Source: Onchocerca volvulus | Lineage: Eukaryota; Nematoda; Chromadorea; Rhabditida; Onchocercidae | Length of the DNA stretch: 64,000 nucleotides | Direction of reading: 5' to 3' | Assembly (NCBI GenBank): GCA_000499405.2 | Contig: HG738137.1 | Coordinates: 11,468,121-11,532,120 of the forward strand | Shown here: one piece after another, positions 38,020 through 50,505 of the stretch | How positions within the stretch are numbered: the stretch's first letter is position 1 | How the letters are laid out: each line of letters opens with the position of its first letter | Made by a program: the position numbers and the translations under genes | Notes under the pieces: model-generated | What the model was told of the DNA's origin: nothing | The model's input: only the letters and a program-made list of their open reading frames with translations | Database searches by the model: none

Positions 38020-41000
38020 TAAATTAGATGAACTGTCACTCTTGCAAAGTGACAACTTCGTTCCATTTTTTTGATCGTTTTTTAGTTATTTATTTGCCAA
38101 AATAAAACAGTAAATCTAAATAAAAGACGGAACAATAATTGCGCAAAAATTTTCATGAAATCCTATTTTCAAGACTTGTCAAATTCTTTTTTTTGTCCCC
38201 ATTTTGTCTTTCATCCTTGGCTCTTTTCGTTCTTCGCTGTTTAAATCGTTATGAATTGATAATGATGATAGCGAAAAAAAGAAAACTTTATTTTAATTTA
38301 AATTTCAAGCATTTTAATATTTGCTGAAATGATATCAAAGAATTCAAACATTGAAATATTGAATAAACAAGCAAATTAATTAAGTAAGTAAATTAATTAA
38401 AGATTATTTTGTTGGCGATATATCGAGTGATTTAAACAAATGAACAATTAAAATACCGAATTATAATAAATCATTGGAAAATAAAATTGTATAATTTCAA
38501 AATTCATCATTGTTATTCAGGATAAAATTTTATTTGAAATATATTCCAAAATTTTTTTTTTTTTTGTTTTTCAATCCTTTCAAAGTTTCAGATTAGTTCG
38601 CAGTTACGAGACAAATGAGATAGACAAATCGATGTTGCAAACATGCAAATAGGAAATGAAAAACAAAAATTCTTTTCTCCTGAATAATTAAAGGAAATTG
38701 AATTTTGCCTGAAAGCTCTATTAATCGGAAATGAAATACGATGAAATGTACTGATAAGATAGATTATTATATGCTATTTTGATCATAAAATACGGCAAAA
38801 TTGCAGGAATAAAGTTGGAAAGAATTTTAAGTATTGTATACAAAATATTCGGAATGTATTTCAAAATTTTTCTTTTTTTCAATTCGTTTCCAAGTTTCAG
38901 ATTACTTTTCTATCAAAGTTTTTATTTTTTCAACATTTCAAAATATCACATAATTGAATTAAGAGACAAATGAAACGAATTAAATTTCCTGGCAATCATC
39001 ATTTACCACTGAATTTGCTAATCGAAACAAGAAACAAGCAGAGGGAAAAATTGAAAAAATAAAGAAAAAAATGTCAAAAAAGAATTTGTCGAATAAATAA
39101 TAATACAAAAATAATTTAATTACAAAATTTTGAAAATTTCTCGAAAGAAATTTGTGAAAAATTCAATTTTAATCAAAAAAAAAAAAAAAGCAGAAAATCC
39201 AATCTAAAAAAACAAGAAAGTAACGAAAATAATTTGGTATCAATTGAAAAAAATATCAAAATTATTAAAACTGTTTTTCTTTATTCGATCGTTATCAATT
39301 AGGTTGTCAAAGATCATCAATTTGCTCCTACTCAATCTTTGAAAAATTTGATGATATCTTATAAAAAATTAAATTTTAATTTCGAATTCTTACTTAAAAA
39401 AACAAGTGTTAAACATACTTTGTTTTCATCTGAAATGATTGGAGTTGCAACTTTTCTTTTTTTTCACTTCAATAAATTGAATTTTATTTATTTATTTTTT
39501 TTTTTTATTAATTCTTTGAATAATGATTTCCGTTTTAATAAATTAAATTTTTATTGATTTTTATTGATCAATCCTGAAATAATGATCAGTTTATTTCGAT
39601 AAATTACAAATGTGCAAATAAATCTATCGTATAATATATGAATGATGTTATGGTATATGCAATGAAACAAGAAACCTGTAAATGAAATTTTTAGGGAAAA
39701 GTTATCCTGTAAAATTAGAAGGTGTGAAAAAGAAGAGCATTTATTCTTTTTTTTTTTTTGGCAGGAACAACTGTTATTTGATAGTGAACTGTTGACCTTT
39801 GACACCGATGATCAGATGATGTAGATATAATAGTAAACGTTATTGGCTCATAATTAATGATTTACAAATTAAAACTACAGCTACCAGAACTAGAAAAGAA
39901 GCCTGTTACTATTACTAACATATATCAGTTGTATCATCAGTTAGAAAGGATATGGTACTGAAAAGGTTGACAAGAGGTACCAGAAGTTTATCCATCATGA
40001 AAGTGTCAGTTTATTATCAAAGAAATGAAACAGAAACTGATATTATTGTAAATTATATGCAAGAATGAGAAAATTGTGCAAAAAATGGAGTATCATGACA
40101 GGGACTAATTAAAAAATGGAAATTAAATTAAATTGAATCGGTTAAATTACTAATTAAATCATTTTTCGAATGAAAAATGTTTATTTATAACAAATATTTT
40201 TATTTAGAATTTATTTTCATTTGCAACAATTTTTACTCAGTTTAATTCCGAATTTCGAGATGTTATGATGAAAGTTTTTTTTTTAGAATTAATCGCATTA
40301 TTTTTTGACAAATAGCAAATTTGCCAAAGTTAATATTAAACAATCAATTTATTTCAATGATTTTTTAAAATTTTGCAGGAATAAATTTTTGATCTTAAAT
40401 TTATTTTTGATTATGGATTGATTTATGGTTTAAATTCCGGAGCGAATTTCAAAAAATTCATAAAATTTGAAACGAAATATCCAGATTTCAATCCCGTAAA
40501 AATTGTTCGATGATGCACGATGATTTTTACAGAATGAAAAGCACAATTTACAATCATCCTGAATCATTGGACCAAAAAAAAAAAACGAAGTTCATATGAA
40601 TTTAATTTTAAATTTAAAATTTGTTTTAAATTTCAATTTCATTACATTTAAATTTCATTCTATTTAAAAATGTCGAAAAATTTTACTCCTCAATTACATT
40701 CCGATAAATAATTTTTCTAGTTGAAGCTGTAATTGTTCATTGATTCGGTAGCAAATCACGATTGAATTCATCATTTATTCAATTATTATTTTCTCACTCA
40801 TTTATATTCATCAAAAAAATAAAAATAAATAAAAAAAAAGGCGCGAAGAAAAGAATTTTGTAGCGCCTGAAATGGAAGGCGTTTTATTGACAAATAATAT
40901 TTGATGACGATGACGACGACGAGAAAGTTTTGAGTGCTTTTTATCATTTTGTAAAAACAAATTGATTGGAATAGAAAATGGAATAATGGAATGGAAATGG

Positions 41001-42440
41001 AATGAATTGAATGGAATGAACATAAAAATCAATTATTATTTTATAAAAAAAAAGCGAAAAAACTGATGTTAAGCCATGTATATTTAGCATGGATGTTTTC
41101 CAACTTTGTGTGTACATATGTAATGTAAATGTATATTTTAACAATTTTGATTGATTGCTCTTTTGAAATGCTAATTTTTCGGAAGGAATGAATATTTTTT
41201 TAATGATGATAATGATGATAATGATAATAGTGTTGGGAAAGAAAAACACTGATAATATCAATATTTGGATATGAATGAGAATATTTGCTCATTACAAAAA
41301 TTTTTTTTTTATAGGTTTGAAAAGAAAAAGAAATTTTTTAAACAAATTTAACATTCATATTTCAAATCTTTTTCTATTTAAAGGAGGGAAAGTGATATTG
41401 ATTTTAATTAGATTAATTTGAACTATTTCATTATATTAATAAAATTTCAATTACATATTTGCAGAAATTGATCTGAAAAAATTCTGAAAAAATATAAATT
41501 CCTTTGAATTTTAACTTAAAACTTTGTTACTGTTTTATTTGTTGCTTATGCTCGATGAAGTTTATGACTGAGTAGAAAAATTCAAAAAAAAAAAAAAAGA
41601 GATTAACATGAATATTTTCCAACTTTTTGTCAACTTATGATAGCATCATAGTGATAACACTGATAGTAGGAAAATTCTATAGAAAAATATATTTCAAAAT
41701 TCAATCGCTTAAAATTAAAATTGAAAAATTTCAATGTCAGTAAAGCAAAAAAAGAAAAAAAGATAAAGTTTTCACAAATGTTGAGAAAAAAAAACAGCTT
41801 TGCGATCAAATGCGGCAATCTTTATTGTTGATTAATTGAATCGTAATAATTTTATTTTCCATTCGAAATTTAAAATTCGAAATATTAAAATTGTAAAAGT
41901 AAACAAACGACATATACTAATCAAATGAGGTACAATACGATATCATACTTTGACGTCAATCACGTAAGTAACAAATTGACGTTAAAATTTGCTCCAATTA
42001 TTGTCTGCAAATAGCGTAACGTAAATGGTGCATGCAGAAATCAGTACTTCATTCATAGCTTAAAATCGAAATTTTTATCTATATTTGAAAAATATCGTTC
42101 TTTTTTCAAAAATTAGTTTTTAAATTTCAAATTTTAAGTTACTGAAATGAAATTTTTCGTGAATCTAATTTATTGTTTTTGAAAATTATTTTTAAAATTT
42201 TTTAAATTTGCTATTTTAAAAATTAATAATAATATTATTATCACTAGTGTAATTATTCTGAGCAGTTTTTTTATTGGTTATTTATTTATTTTCTCATAAA
42301 TGATATTAAAAAGAGGATAGCAAAAAAGATAAATAAATAAAAAATAAAATTGTAGATAATTCTTCAAGTAAATGAATCGCTTTTTTTGACCTCAAAACGA
42401 TGCGAAAAAACACATAAAAATGATTCTACTAAGAGGTAAA

Positions 42441-42509
42441 TTATTGATCCGACATTTTATTGCTTATTGATCCGGTAATTTATTGTTTATTGACCCGGTA
42501 TTTTATTGC
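42441..42509. repeat. 23-bp tandem repeat, 3 copies
   Basis: Units TTATTGATCCGACATTTTAT+TGC, TTATTGATCCGGTAATTTAT+TGT and TTATTGACCCGGTATTTTAT+TGC follow one another without spacing from 42441. Confidence 0.85.
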
Positions 42510-42806
42510 GGCAATAGCAGCAACAGCTGTATCATCATCATCATTATCACCATTATCAGTTATTATCGAATATCTTCAACACCTTCTTTTATCGACCAAA
42601 AATAACGACTCAGGATAGACATATGTTTCGGTAGAAAAAATGACTTTTCTTTGGAAATTACCGATCATATGTTTTATGAAATTTTTCTTAGCAAATTATA
42701 ATGAACTATTGCGATGAAAGGATAATAAATTAACTTTGAAGAAACAAAATTTCCTGGAATTATTTTGAATTTCGTTAGAAAAAATCAAAGTAATTCTAAA
42801 AAAGTT

Positions 42807-43094
42807 TTATTTATTGATTTGTAAAAAAAAAAAAGGACTAACAATAGGAAGATGAATTCTATCAAGATATCTCGGGATGATTTTAATTAAATAGATCATG
42901 AAGTTTAAATGATTATATGAATTTATGTTTTGAACCATCGGATAACCTGAAATATTTGAATAGATATCTTCAATTGGTACCTTTAAATGTAAAATTGTTT
43001 CTGTTAGGCTATGAGCTAAGTAAATAGTTGGTACCATAAAGTTACCGAAAATGTCTTCCGAAAAAGTCCACCGTAAAATGGATGGCGTTGACAA
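42807..43094 (-). CDS. Uncharacterised ORF, 95 aa
   Basis: Starts MSTPSILRWTFSEDIFGNFM. It contains VPTIYLAHSLTETILHLKVP and a hydrophobic C-terminal third. Codon use (CCA, GGT, ACG, TCG) is more mixed than the flanking T- and A-rich DNA. No signal peptide or known motif is seen and no neighbouring exons were found. It may be an isolated exon, a short gene or chance. Confidence 0.22.
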   Translation of the reverse strand: MSTPSILRWTFSEDIFGNFMVPTIYLAHSLTETILHLKVPIEDIYSNISGYPMVQNINSYNHLNFMIYLIKIIPRYLDRIHLPIVSPFFFLQINK

Positions 43095-44121
43095 ATTAGA
43101 AACAGGTTTATTGATTTATTCTGCTCAATTAATTTTAATTTTCTACGAAATTGATTTGCAAGAAATTAGGTATATGCAAATTTGAATTAGTAAATTATTA
43201 AAACTGATGAAATTTTAAAGTCAAATTTCAAATATTGTACATAATGAATGATTCGAACATACGTTCTTTCCATTCTATATTTTCTGATTTAGATTAATTT
43301 CTGATTAAAAATTCATTTTTGATTGAAGTATTTGGAAAAAAATTTTTTCGTTAAAAATTTTTTAGAAACATAAAAATTTTGTCCGATTAATTTTGTTTCA
43401 ATTTGTGAAAAAAAAAAAGTGGGAAAAATTCGGAAATAAAATATTTTTGTTTAATTTTTGGAAAAATGAAAAAATCCGGAAATTAAAATATGTAATTGTC
43501 TTCGTTGTTTTTTCTATTCTACAAATTCTCAATTTCAATATAATATTTTCGTTGTTATTTTAAATTTAATTAATTTTGTTTTTAATCAATCATCATTATC
43601 GCTATAAAAGTTCAATGAAAATTTTCCAAATTTTAATCTCTTTCTCTTTCACTCTCTTTCGTTCTTTTGTTATTTTGTATTCATATTCATATAAATTTCC
43701 TGGTTCAGATTAATTTCCTGGTTAAAGTATTAATTTCTGATCAAAATACCTTCTTGTAGAATTATCCTTTCTCGTCCGGAATGGATTAGATTTAGCAATA
43801 TAATAGAATTGGGATAAGTTTACTATATCAACAGGTAAATTTAGGTGCAAATCACAATTTACTGTTTTGGATAAACGATTTAATAATCGGATTATTTGTG
43901 GTTTTCGTCTTTTTTCATTGTTATGGTACCAAAGTTATCGTATATAACTGTACAAAAGAGATGAGGAAAATGATCTGTTTAATTGTGAATATAAAAAATT
44001 GATCTTTGATTGATATGAAGAGATCAGGAAGAGGATAAAACAGACTGATAATGAGAAGAAAAATAATCTGTACACCTTAAGAAATATTATCAACAACAAT
44101 CAGGAGCAGAAATTTAGCAAC

Positions 44122-44189
44122 GGGGGGGGGGTTACAAACAAATTTTACTAATACAAATTCATTTTTCCTCGTCCCCCCCTCTTCCCCCC
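44122..44189. repeat. G10 run followed by C7 and C6 runs
   Basis: Ten G at 44122-44131, then C runs at 44173-44179 and 44184-44189. These are exceptional in such AT-rich DNA and could pair with one another as a hairpin. Confidence 0.9.
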
Positions 44190-46231
44190 GCCATCCTATC
44201 ATTAAATCCTTCCTTTAATATTTAACTAAACATTTCAAATATATTCACAATTTCTAATCCAATCTCTTTGCTAGGAATGATTGATATTTGAAATTTGAAA
44301 TGAACAAATTTTCAGATAATTTAGGGATCAGAAAAAATTTTTAATTTCTTGCTTAATTAAAAATTTTTCTAATCCTCAAAGTATTGCGAGTTATTCTGAA
44401 ATTAAGTTTGATGAACATATTATTGAATTGATTTTAGGCATTAGAAAAATTATAATTTTTTCATTTCATTTAAAAATTTTTCTTTTCTTACATTTTTACT
44501 AATCTGGTGAATTTTTTTTCCTTTTTTTTTTTTTTGGAATCAGAAAAATTTTAACTTTGTTTAGTTTAAAATTTTCTAATCTTACATCCTAAATAGTATA
44601 ATGGTATTAATTTGAAATGAACAAATTATTGAATGTTTTAAGTATTTAGGAAAATTTTAATTTTTTTTCCATTTAAAATTTCTAATTAGAAATTTTACAA
44701 TTTTTGAAGAAGAAAATTAATTAATATTAATTTTAATTTCCAGGATTGTTTTGTTTGCATTTTAATAGGATGAGCAAATTTTCTGACGAAAATTAGTAAA
44801 TGTATTATTATAAATTATTTATTAAAAAAAAATTTTTTTAATACAGAAATTTTTGAAAATATTGCAAAGACAATTTCAAGCAATTTTTGTCGTTTGATCA
44901 AGTAACTAAATATCTGTTTTATAATTGCTTAGAATATAACTTATGATTTTTTTTTCGAAGTTTAAACAAAAATTTCCCTTCATCAATTTTAATAATTAAT
45001 TAGTCTAATTTGAAAATACGAACTTTTATGAAATAAATTCAAAAAATTATGAATAGTGGCTTTAAAAATCCGGTCAAAAAGATATTAGACTAATTAGAAA
45101 AACGAGTTTTTTGATAAAAGTTTGTCATAAATTTCTTACTATATATGTTAACATATGTAAAATATTTAATCATCTGTAAATGAAGTGTATGAAGAGATAT
45201 AAATGCTACAGTATCGTTAATTAATTAACGAAATATCGGACAAAGTTTAAAGATTAAATATTCACATATTAATGATCGATGTATTTATAGGATAGTTAAT
45301 TGAAGGAGAAATATTGTCAACATTAGAAAAGAATCAGAAGAAGTTGTCAAATGATTATCGCTAAGTTAAACAAAACATTAAATTTGGTATCAATTGCAAA
45401 GAAGATTGCAAACAAAATTTGATCAATCCGTTATGTAAAAATTTTAGAATGAGAGAAATAAAGAAATTTTATACGAATAATCTGTCTATAAGTTTTTAAG
45501 TTCTCAAATATTTGAATATCATCATCAACGTACATTGAGCATAGTTTATTTGCTCATCAATGAAACTTCGATTTAGTGGATTTTATGAGTGTGAAGTATA
45601 TATATGCATACATATAAATACCGGATTAGATCAATTTGACAAACAATCAAATATACAAACTAATATATCATCGTCGTATTGGTTCGAATGAATGATCGAT
45701 CGATCGATCAAATTGAATTTGAAGATATTTCGAATCAAAATATTGACAATAAACCAAGAATAAATCGAAATTTTTGAGAGAAAAATTGTCATTCAATTTG
45801 TTGAGATTTCATCTTTCATCTAAAATACAAACAAATTTTTCCACATTTTATTCATAAAATTAATTTGCTAAAGCAATTATGACACCGAAATTTTACCTAA
45901 ACTGTAAACAAGTTTTTGTCGAATTTTACTAATACATTTAAATATTTAAAGCATCTATGATATCGAGATTTTTTTAATTTCTGATGATAAAATATGGTTG
46001 TGCAAATGGGGAAAAAAAAAAGGAAAAAAATGAAAAGAAAATCAAAGAAATAAAAAATTTTATGATAAAGTGACTTGTGATCGATCACAGTTCAGCAACT
46101 CAAAATAATGTCGGAAACAAGAAGATGTAAAGAAATATGTTTAGAATTTAAATTTCAGTAATTAATTTAATTAAAAAATATTCAGAATATAAAGGATCTG
46201 TGTAATTATAAATCAATGAAATGTATTTCCA

Positions 46232-46269
<38 letters not shown>

Positions 46270-48149
46270 TACTAAACACTGAACTCATAATAATAATGAA
46301 AAAATTAAATCTTGCATTCTGGCGAATAATCTTATTTTTTAACAGATCAAAATGATTTAAATAAAAAAAAAAAGAAGAAAAAGAAACAATTAAGAACTTT
46401 TTAAATTTTTTGAAAATGGTGGTTATTTTTTGAGGTCAAGTAATTTTGACTTTTTTTTCATCCATAACAATTAATTTTTGTATTATAAAATTTTGATATA
46501 CGAAGTTTTTTTTTTCTCTTCTTTTTTTGATTTTTTGATATGCGAAAAGAAAAAAAAAATCATTTATTCCATTTTTGATGGATTTCTTGAGAAACTAAAT
46601 TATCTTTTTTTTTTTCACTCGAGCAAAACTATTCATTGACTTTTGTGAAATTCATTTTTTTTTATTATACATTATGCAAAATTATCGTTATGCAGAATTT
46701 CTCCGCACTTTAAATAGTTCTCATCCATTTCCAGATATAAATCAACAACTATATAATTAACAGACCCAATTTTTGCCATTTTCAGTATGTTAAAATTAAA
46801 AAAAATCTAAAAAGCCCAACTTATTGCCTATTTTATACAAAATTTTCTTGAAAAAAATATAAGTATAATTGTCCATTGAAAATAAAATATAATAATGTCA
46901 TAATTGTTTTGTTATCTGTTTGTGTCCGCTCCTTTATATACCTAAATTTCAAATAAATTTGATATTCTTTTCAGGGCATTCTATTGAATTTTAAATTTTT
47001 TTAAAATCAGCGATCATTTTATTCTTTATCCAAAGATATCAAATTATTGAAAAAGCTTTTACTTAGTAAAAATAAGATTGCATAATTGAAATCGTTATCA
47101 TTCTCAATGTTATTTAAAAAACGAAAAAATTACTGATAAATGATAATAAGCGATAAAAGCTTATTATCATTTATTACATTTATTCTAACGTGAAAAATAA
47201 CTTCAGCTAGCATTGTCTTAAATCAGCCGGAAAGTAATTGACCCCGTGTTGACCCCAAATAATATCCTGTTGCTCACTTGCTTTCCTATCCTGTAATTAA
47301 CTGCTATTCCTGATACCAACAGATGGATTTAGCCAACAGCTGACTACAATTTTCTTGCATATATATGTAGCAAGATTTATGATTCTCAATGATGCAGAAA
47401 GATTTTTAGCATTCAAATAACAAATTACTATTTGCCATAATGATAATTTATTTAAAAATTTAGCTAACAAAAATTTTCCATTTTTTTTCGTCCAAATTTT
47501 AAACAAAATATGATTCATTTAAAAAAGAAAATCCCTGAAATTTGATTTTTTCTTTTTTTTTTTTGAAAAAAATCCGATTCAAAAACAAACCTTACCATAA
47601 AACTTTTTTCTTAATCAAAATATATTCGATTCATTTATTTATTTAATTTTTTTCTGTCGCAAAAGATACAAAGAATGGATTACAAAGAAATTGAAGAGAA
47701 GAAGACAAGGTGTTGTCGGGAATTATTATCAAGAAGCAGATGTTGTCAAATATCGGCATCCTTTTTTACTTATTGGTATGCTTAAATGAACACATAAAAG
47801 TGTAATTGAGCCAGAAATTAGCAACAAATATTGGGTGTCATAAAACTGGCGGGGAAATAATTTTTAATTTTCTGGGTCAAAGATCATAAATTCTTCATTA
47901 CGTTTCTGTGAGCCATTTTTGGCAAGCAGCAGAATTAGCGCTGTGGGATGAACCAAACGTTGAGTTAAAAAAAAAAAAAGGAGAGGATTCTTGTTTGATT
48001 AATGTAAATTTCATGGCAAATATTCTTGAATTTGCAAGATTGAATTAAATAATCTGAAACTTTGATAGATTATAAATGCTCAATGATATGCGCATAATCA
48101 GCATTATCTTCAAGATCGTATAATTCAGAAAATCAATTGAAATCCATCA

Positions 48150-48470
48150 TTAAGCATTGAGAAAGCTTTTATTTGGCAATTGTAATTTTATATCCATTTG
48201 TTTACAATTATTTTGCTTACACAGATAACAAATATTATCCATCCATTCATCCATCCATCCATCATAACATAAGGATAGATTATAAGACAGGTAAATTAAG
48301 TCGATAAGCGGCGGCTTCATTTCTGAAGTATTTTTTCGTTTCCCGTAACGATAAAATATCAGCTTTCTCAAAAGAACCGTTCCGAAAAGAAGAAACGTAA
48401 CGCTTGAATGCATCCTGAAATCTTCCCAAATCATACACCTAAATCCAAAAGTTGCGTAAAATTGTTGCAT
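48150..48470 (-). CDS. Uncharacterised ORF, 106 aa
   Basis: Starts MQQFYATFGFRCMIWEDFRM, followed by a hydrophobic patch (VTFLLFGTVLL) and a basic loop (RYGKRKN). It has several cysteines near the end. Part of the sequence (DGWMDEWMDN) comes from a CCAT tandem repeat, which weakens the case. The 48300-48470 portion is relatively rich in G and C. No family is recognised. Confidence 0.18.
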   Translation of the reverse strand: MQQFYATFGFRCMIWEDFRMHSSVTFLLFGTVLLRKLIFYRYGKRKNTSEMKPPLIDLIYLSYNLSLCYDGWMDEWMDNICYLCKQNNCKQMDIKLQLPNKSFLNA

Positions 48471-50291
48471 ACTACGACGACAATTATCGAATTACACACC
48501 GCAAAAAGATATGGTAGTTTCTAAGTATTTCCCTCGAGAATTGCTCATCATCAAATAAATAAGTGATCGTTGTAATAATGCCTCTCGAAATAGGGACAAA
48601 GTATTTTTAAATTTTGAGACAAAACTGACAAAATTGATCATTCATAATATAGCATTAATAGCGGAAATATTTGTTGAGAAATTAAGGCAAAAATTAACTA
48701 ATAGCTGGAAAAGTGACGGATGCGTGAAGAAAATTTGTATTTAAAATTTTTTGAAATGATTAGGAATTACATGGGAAGAAAATTACTAGCGAAATGAATA
48801 AATTGAGAAATGTAGAATCTGTGGTAAGTAGAAGGACTTGCCAATCAAATTTGCGAATCCAGAAATCACAAATATTAACAAGAATAATTTCAAAAATTTA
48901 AATTATAAACTATCATTGCTAAAAATCGTTAGAGATGAAAAAATCGTTGCATGCTTTCAATTATAGTTAGCAAATTGCAAGAAAATTTGACTTAAAAATC
49001 AAAAATTAGAAGCGATATTTTTAAAATTTAAATGAAAATAAAGACTTTTAATTTTATTTCATTTCGTTGAAACATTTATTGTGATTTTGCCTATCCTGAC
49101 ATTAAATTATGGAATTCATTCGAAACATTTTATTGTTTTAACAATAATATTTTGGCAATATCTTGGCTTGATGAAGAAAAATCAGAAACCAAAAGTTAGA
49201 AACAACAAGTGCTAAGAAATTTTTGGCGTAACATTGAAAAAATAATTGAAATGATCGTTAACTGAAATATACGATGGAATAAATTCGGAAATGAATGCTG
49301 AAAAAACAAACTTTTTGTTTCTAGCATTTTTGTCACTTAAAAATTTTAACAATCGAAAGATGTAAACAAGCCTAAGAAAAGTCATTGGATTAGGAAAAAA
49401 GAAAAAATTAATTTTGAATAATAATAAAATAATACTTAACCAATCTAATTATAACATCAATCGAATATAATTTGCTAAATGATGACAAATTCATGCTTCC
49501 GCCGTATCGAAAGTGATAAAAATTGATAACGAATTTTATCAATTTTTAACGGACAAAAATCTAAGAAAGAAAATTCTTATCGCTTGATTGAATGAAACAT
49601 GCCAAGAATGAATCCAATTTAGCAACATTTAATTAAGCCTTACGATGATATGATTGGCCTTATGATATGATTTCTTTAGGCTTAGACTAATTCCAATAAT
49701 TTCAACATATGAAGTATTATTACAATTGCAATGATATAAGACTTTTTTGGGAATTAAAATTTGTCTTTCGAACTTTTTTAGATTCAATCAATAATGGACA
49801 ATTCTCATAGTTTTCATTTCTATTTCTTATTTTTTTTCTCTTTCTATAGATTTTGCCATACACTTGCTATATTATTTCCCGAAAACTTTTTTTTTACTGA
49901 TCAATTCAAGATATATTTATTTCGTATACTTTCCTAATAAAAACATAACTCTTACTTACTGCTATGACTATTATCCGTTGTTCTTTCTCGATTTTTTCAT
50001 TCTCTAACTCTCTCTTCTCTTAATATTTATTTCTCACCATTTTCCCCTAACTAAAATAACCTCTTTTTAATATTGACTTTTCTCTGCTTATAATAATATT
50101 TCTGATATTGTTGTTTTCCCATACCATTTGTTTTATTTTCCCACATGTTTAATTATCCTTTTAATTGCTTTGATTTATTTCCTCGACCTCTGATCCTCTC
50201 CTATTTGCGTTATTTCTCATTCATAAAAAGATATTATGCGTTTTCTTTTTTTACGGGACAGTTGAATTTGGTGAAATAGTTTGCATCAGAG

Positions 50292-50356
50292 ATGCGAGAT
50301 GAAATACCGATTATGGCGTTATGTTCGGAGGCGCTATGCAAATTTTATTTCCCGAG
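50292..50356 (+). CDS. Possible alternative first exon of CERT
   Basis: An ATG at 50292 opens 21 codons plus two bases (begins MRDEIPIMALCSEALC, ends CCG AG) before a possible GTTTTT donor at 50357. It ends in phase 2, as the assigned exon 1 does, so it could splice directly to the PH-domain exon at 51361. Base composition is richer in G and C than its surroundings. A GGGACAG about 30 bases upstream could be a trans-splice or cis acceptor. The donor is weak, but the same gene's exon 9 uses a similar GTTTTT. It could instead be 5'UTR or promoter sequence. Confidence 0.3.
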
Positions 50357-50505
50357 GTTTTTTTTGCTCTCGGTCGTTATCACTTCGGTTTGAGAATCTC
50401 GTATCTAAATATTAGTTTGAATTACTTTCATTACATTTTAATTTTATGTAAGTCTTCACGGTTAATGATAAAGGAAAAAAAGGAAAAATATTTGAGAAAA
50501 AGCAA

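Larger units (their letters stand above)
24524..50291. other. Gene desert of about 26 kb
   Basis: It carries microsatellites, several short duplications, two ACTGATAAGA sites and a few isolated ORFs of 90-106 codons listed separately. No run of linked exons or recognisable domain was found on either strand, and no tRNA-like cloverleaf or B-box was noticed. Its first few hundred bases presumably include the ankyrin 3'UTR. Confidence 0.5.
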
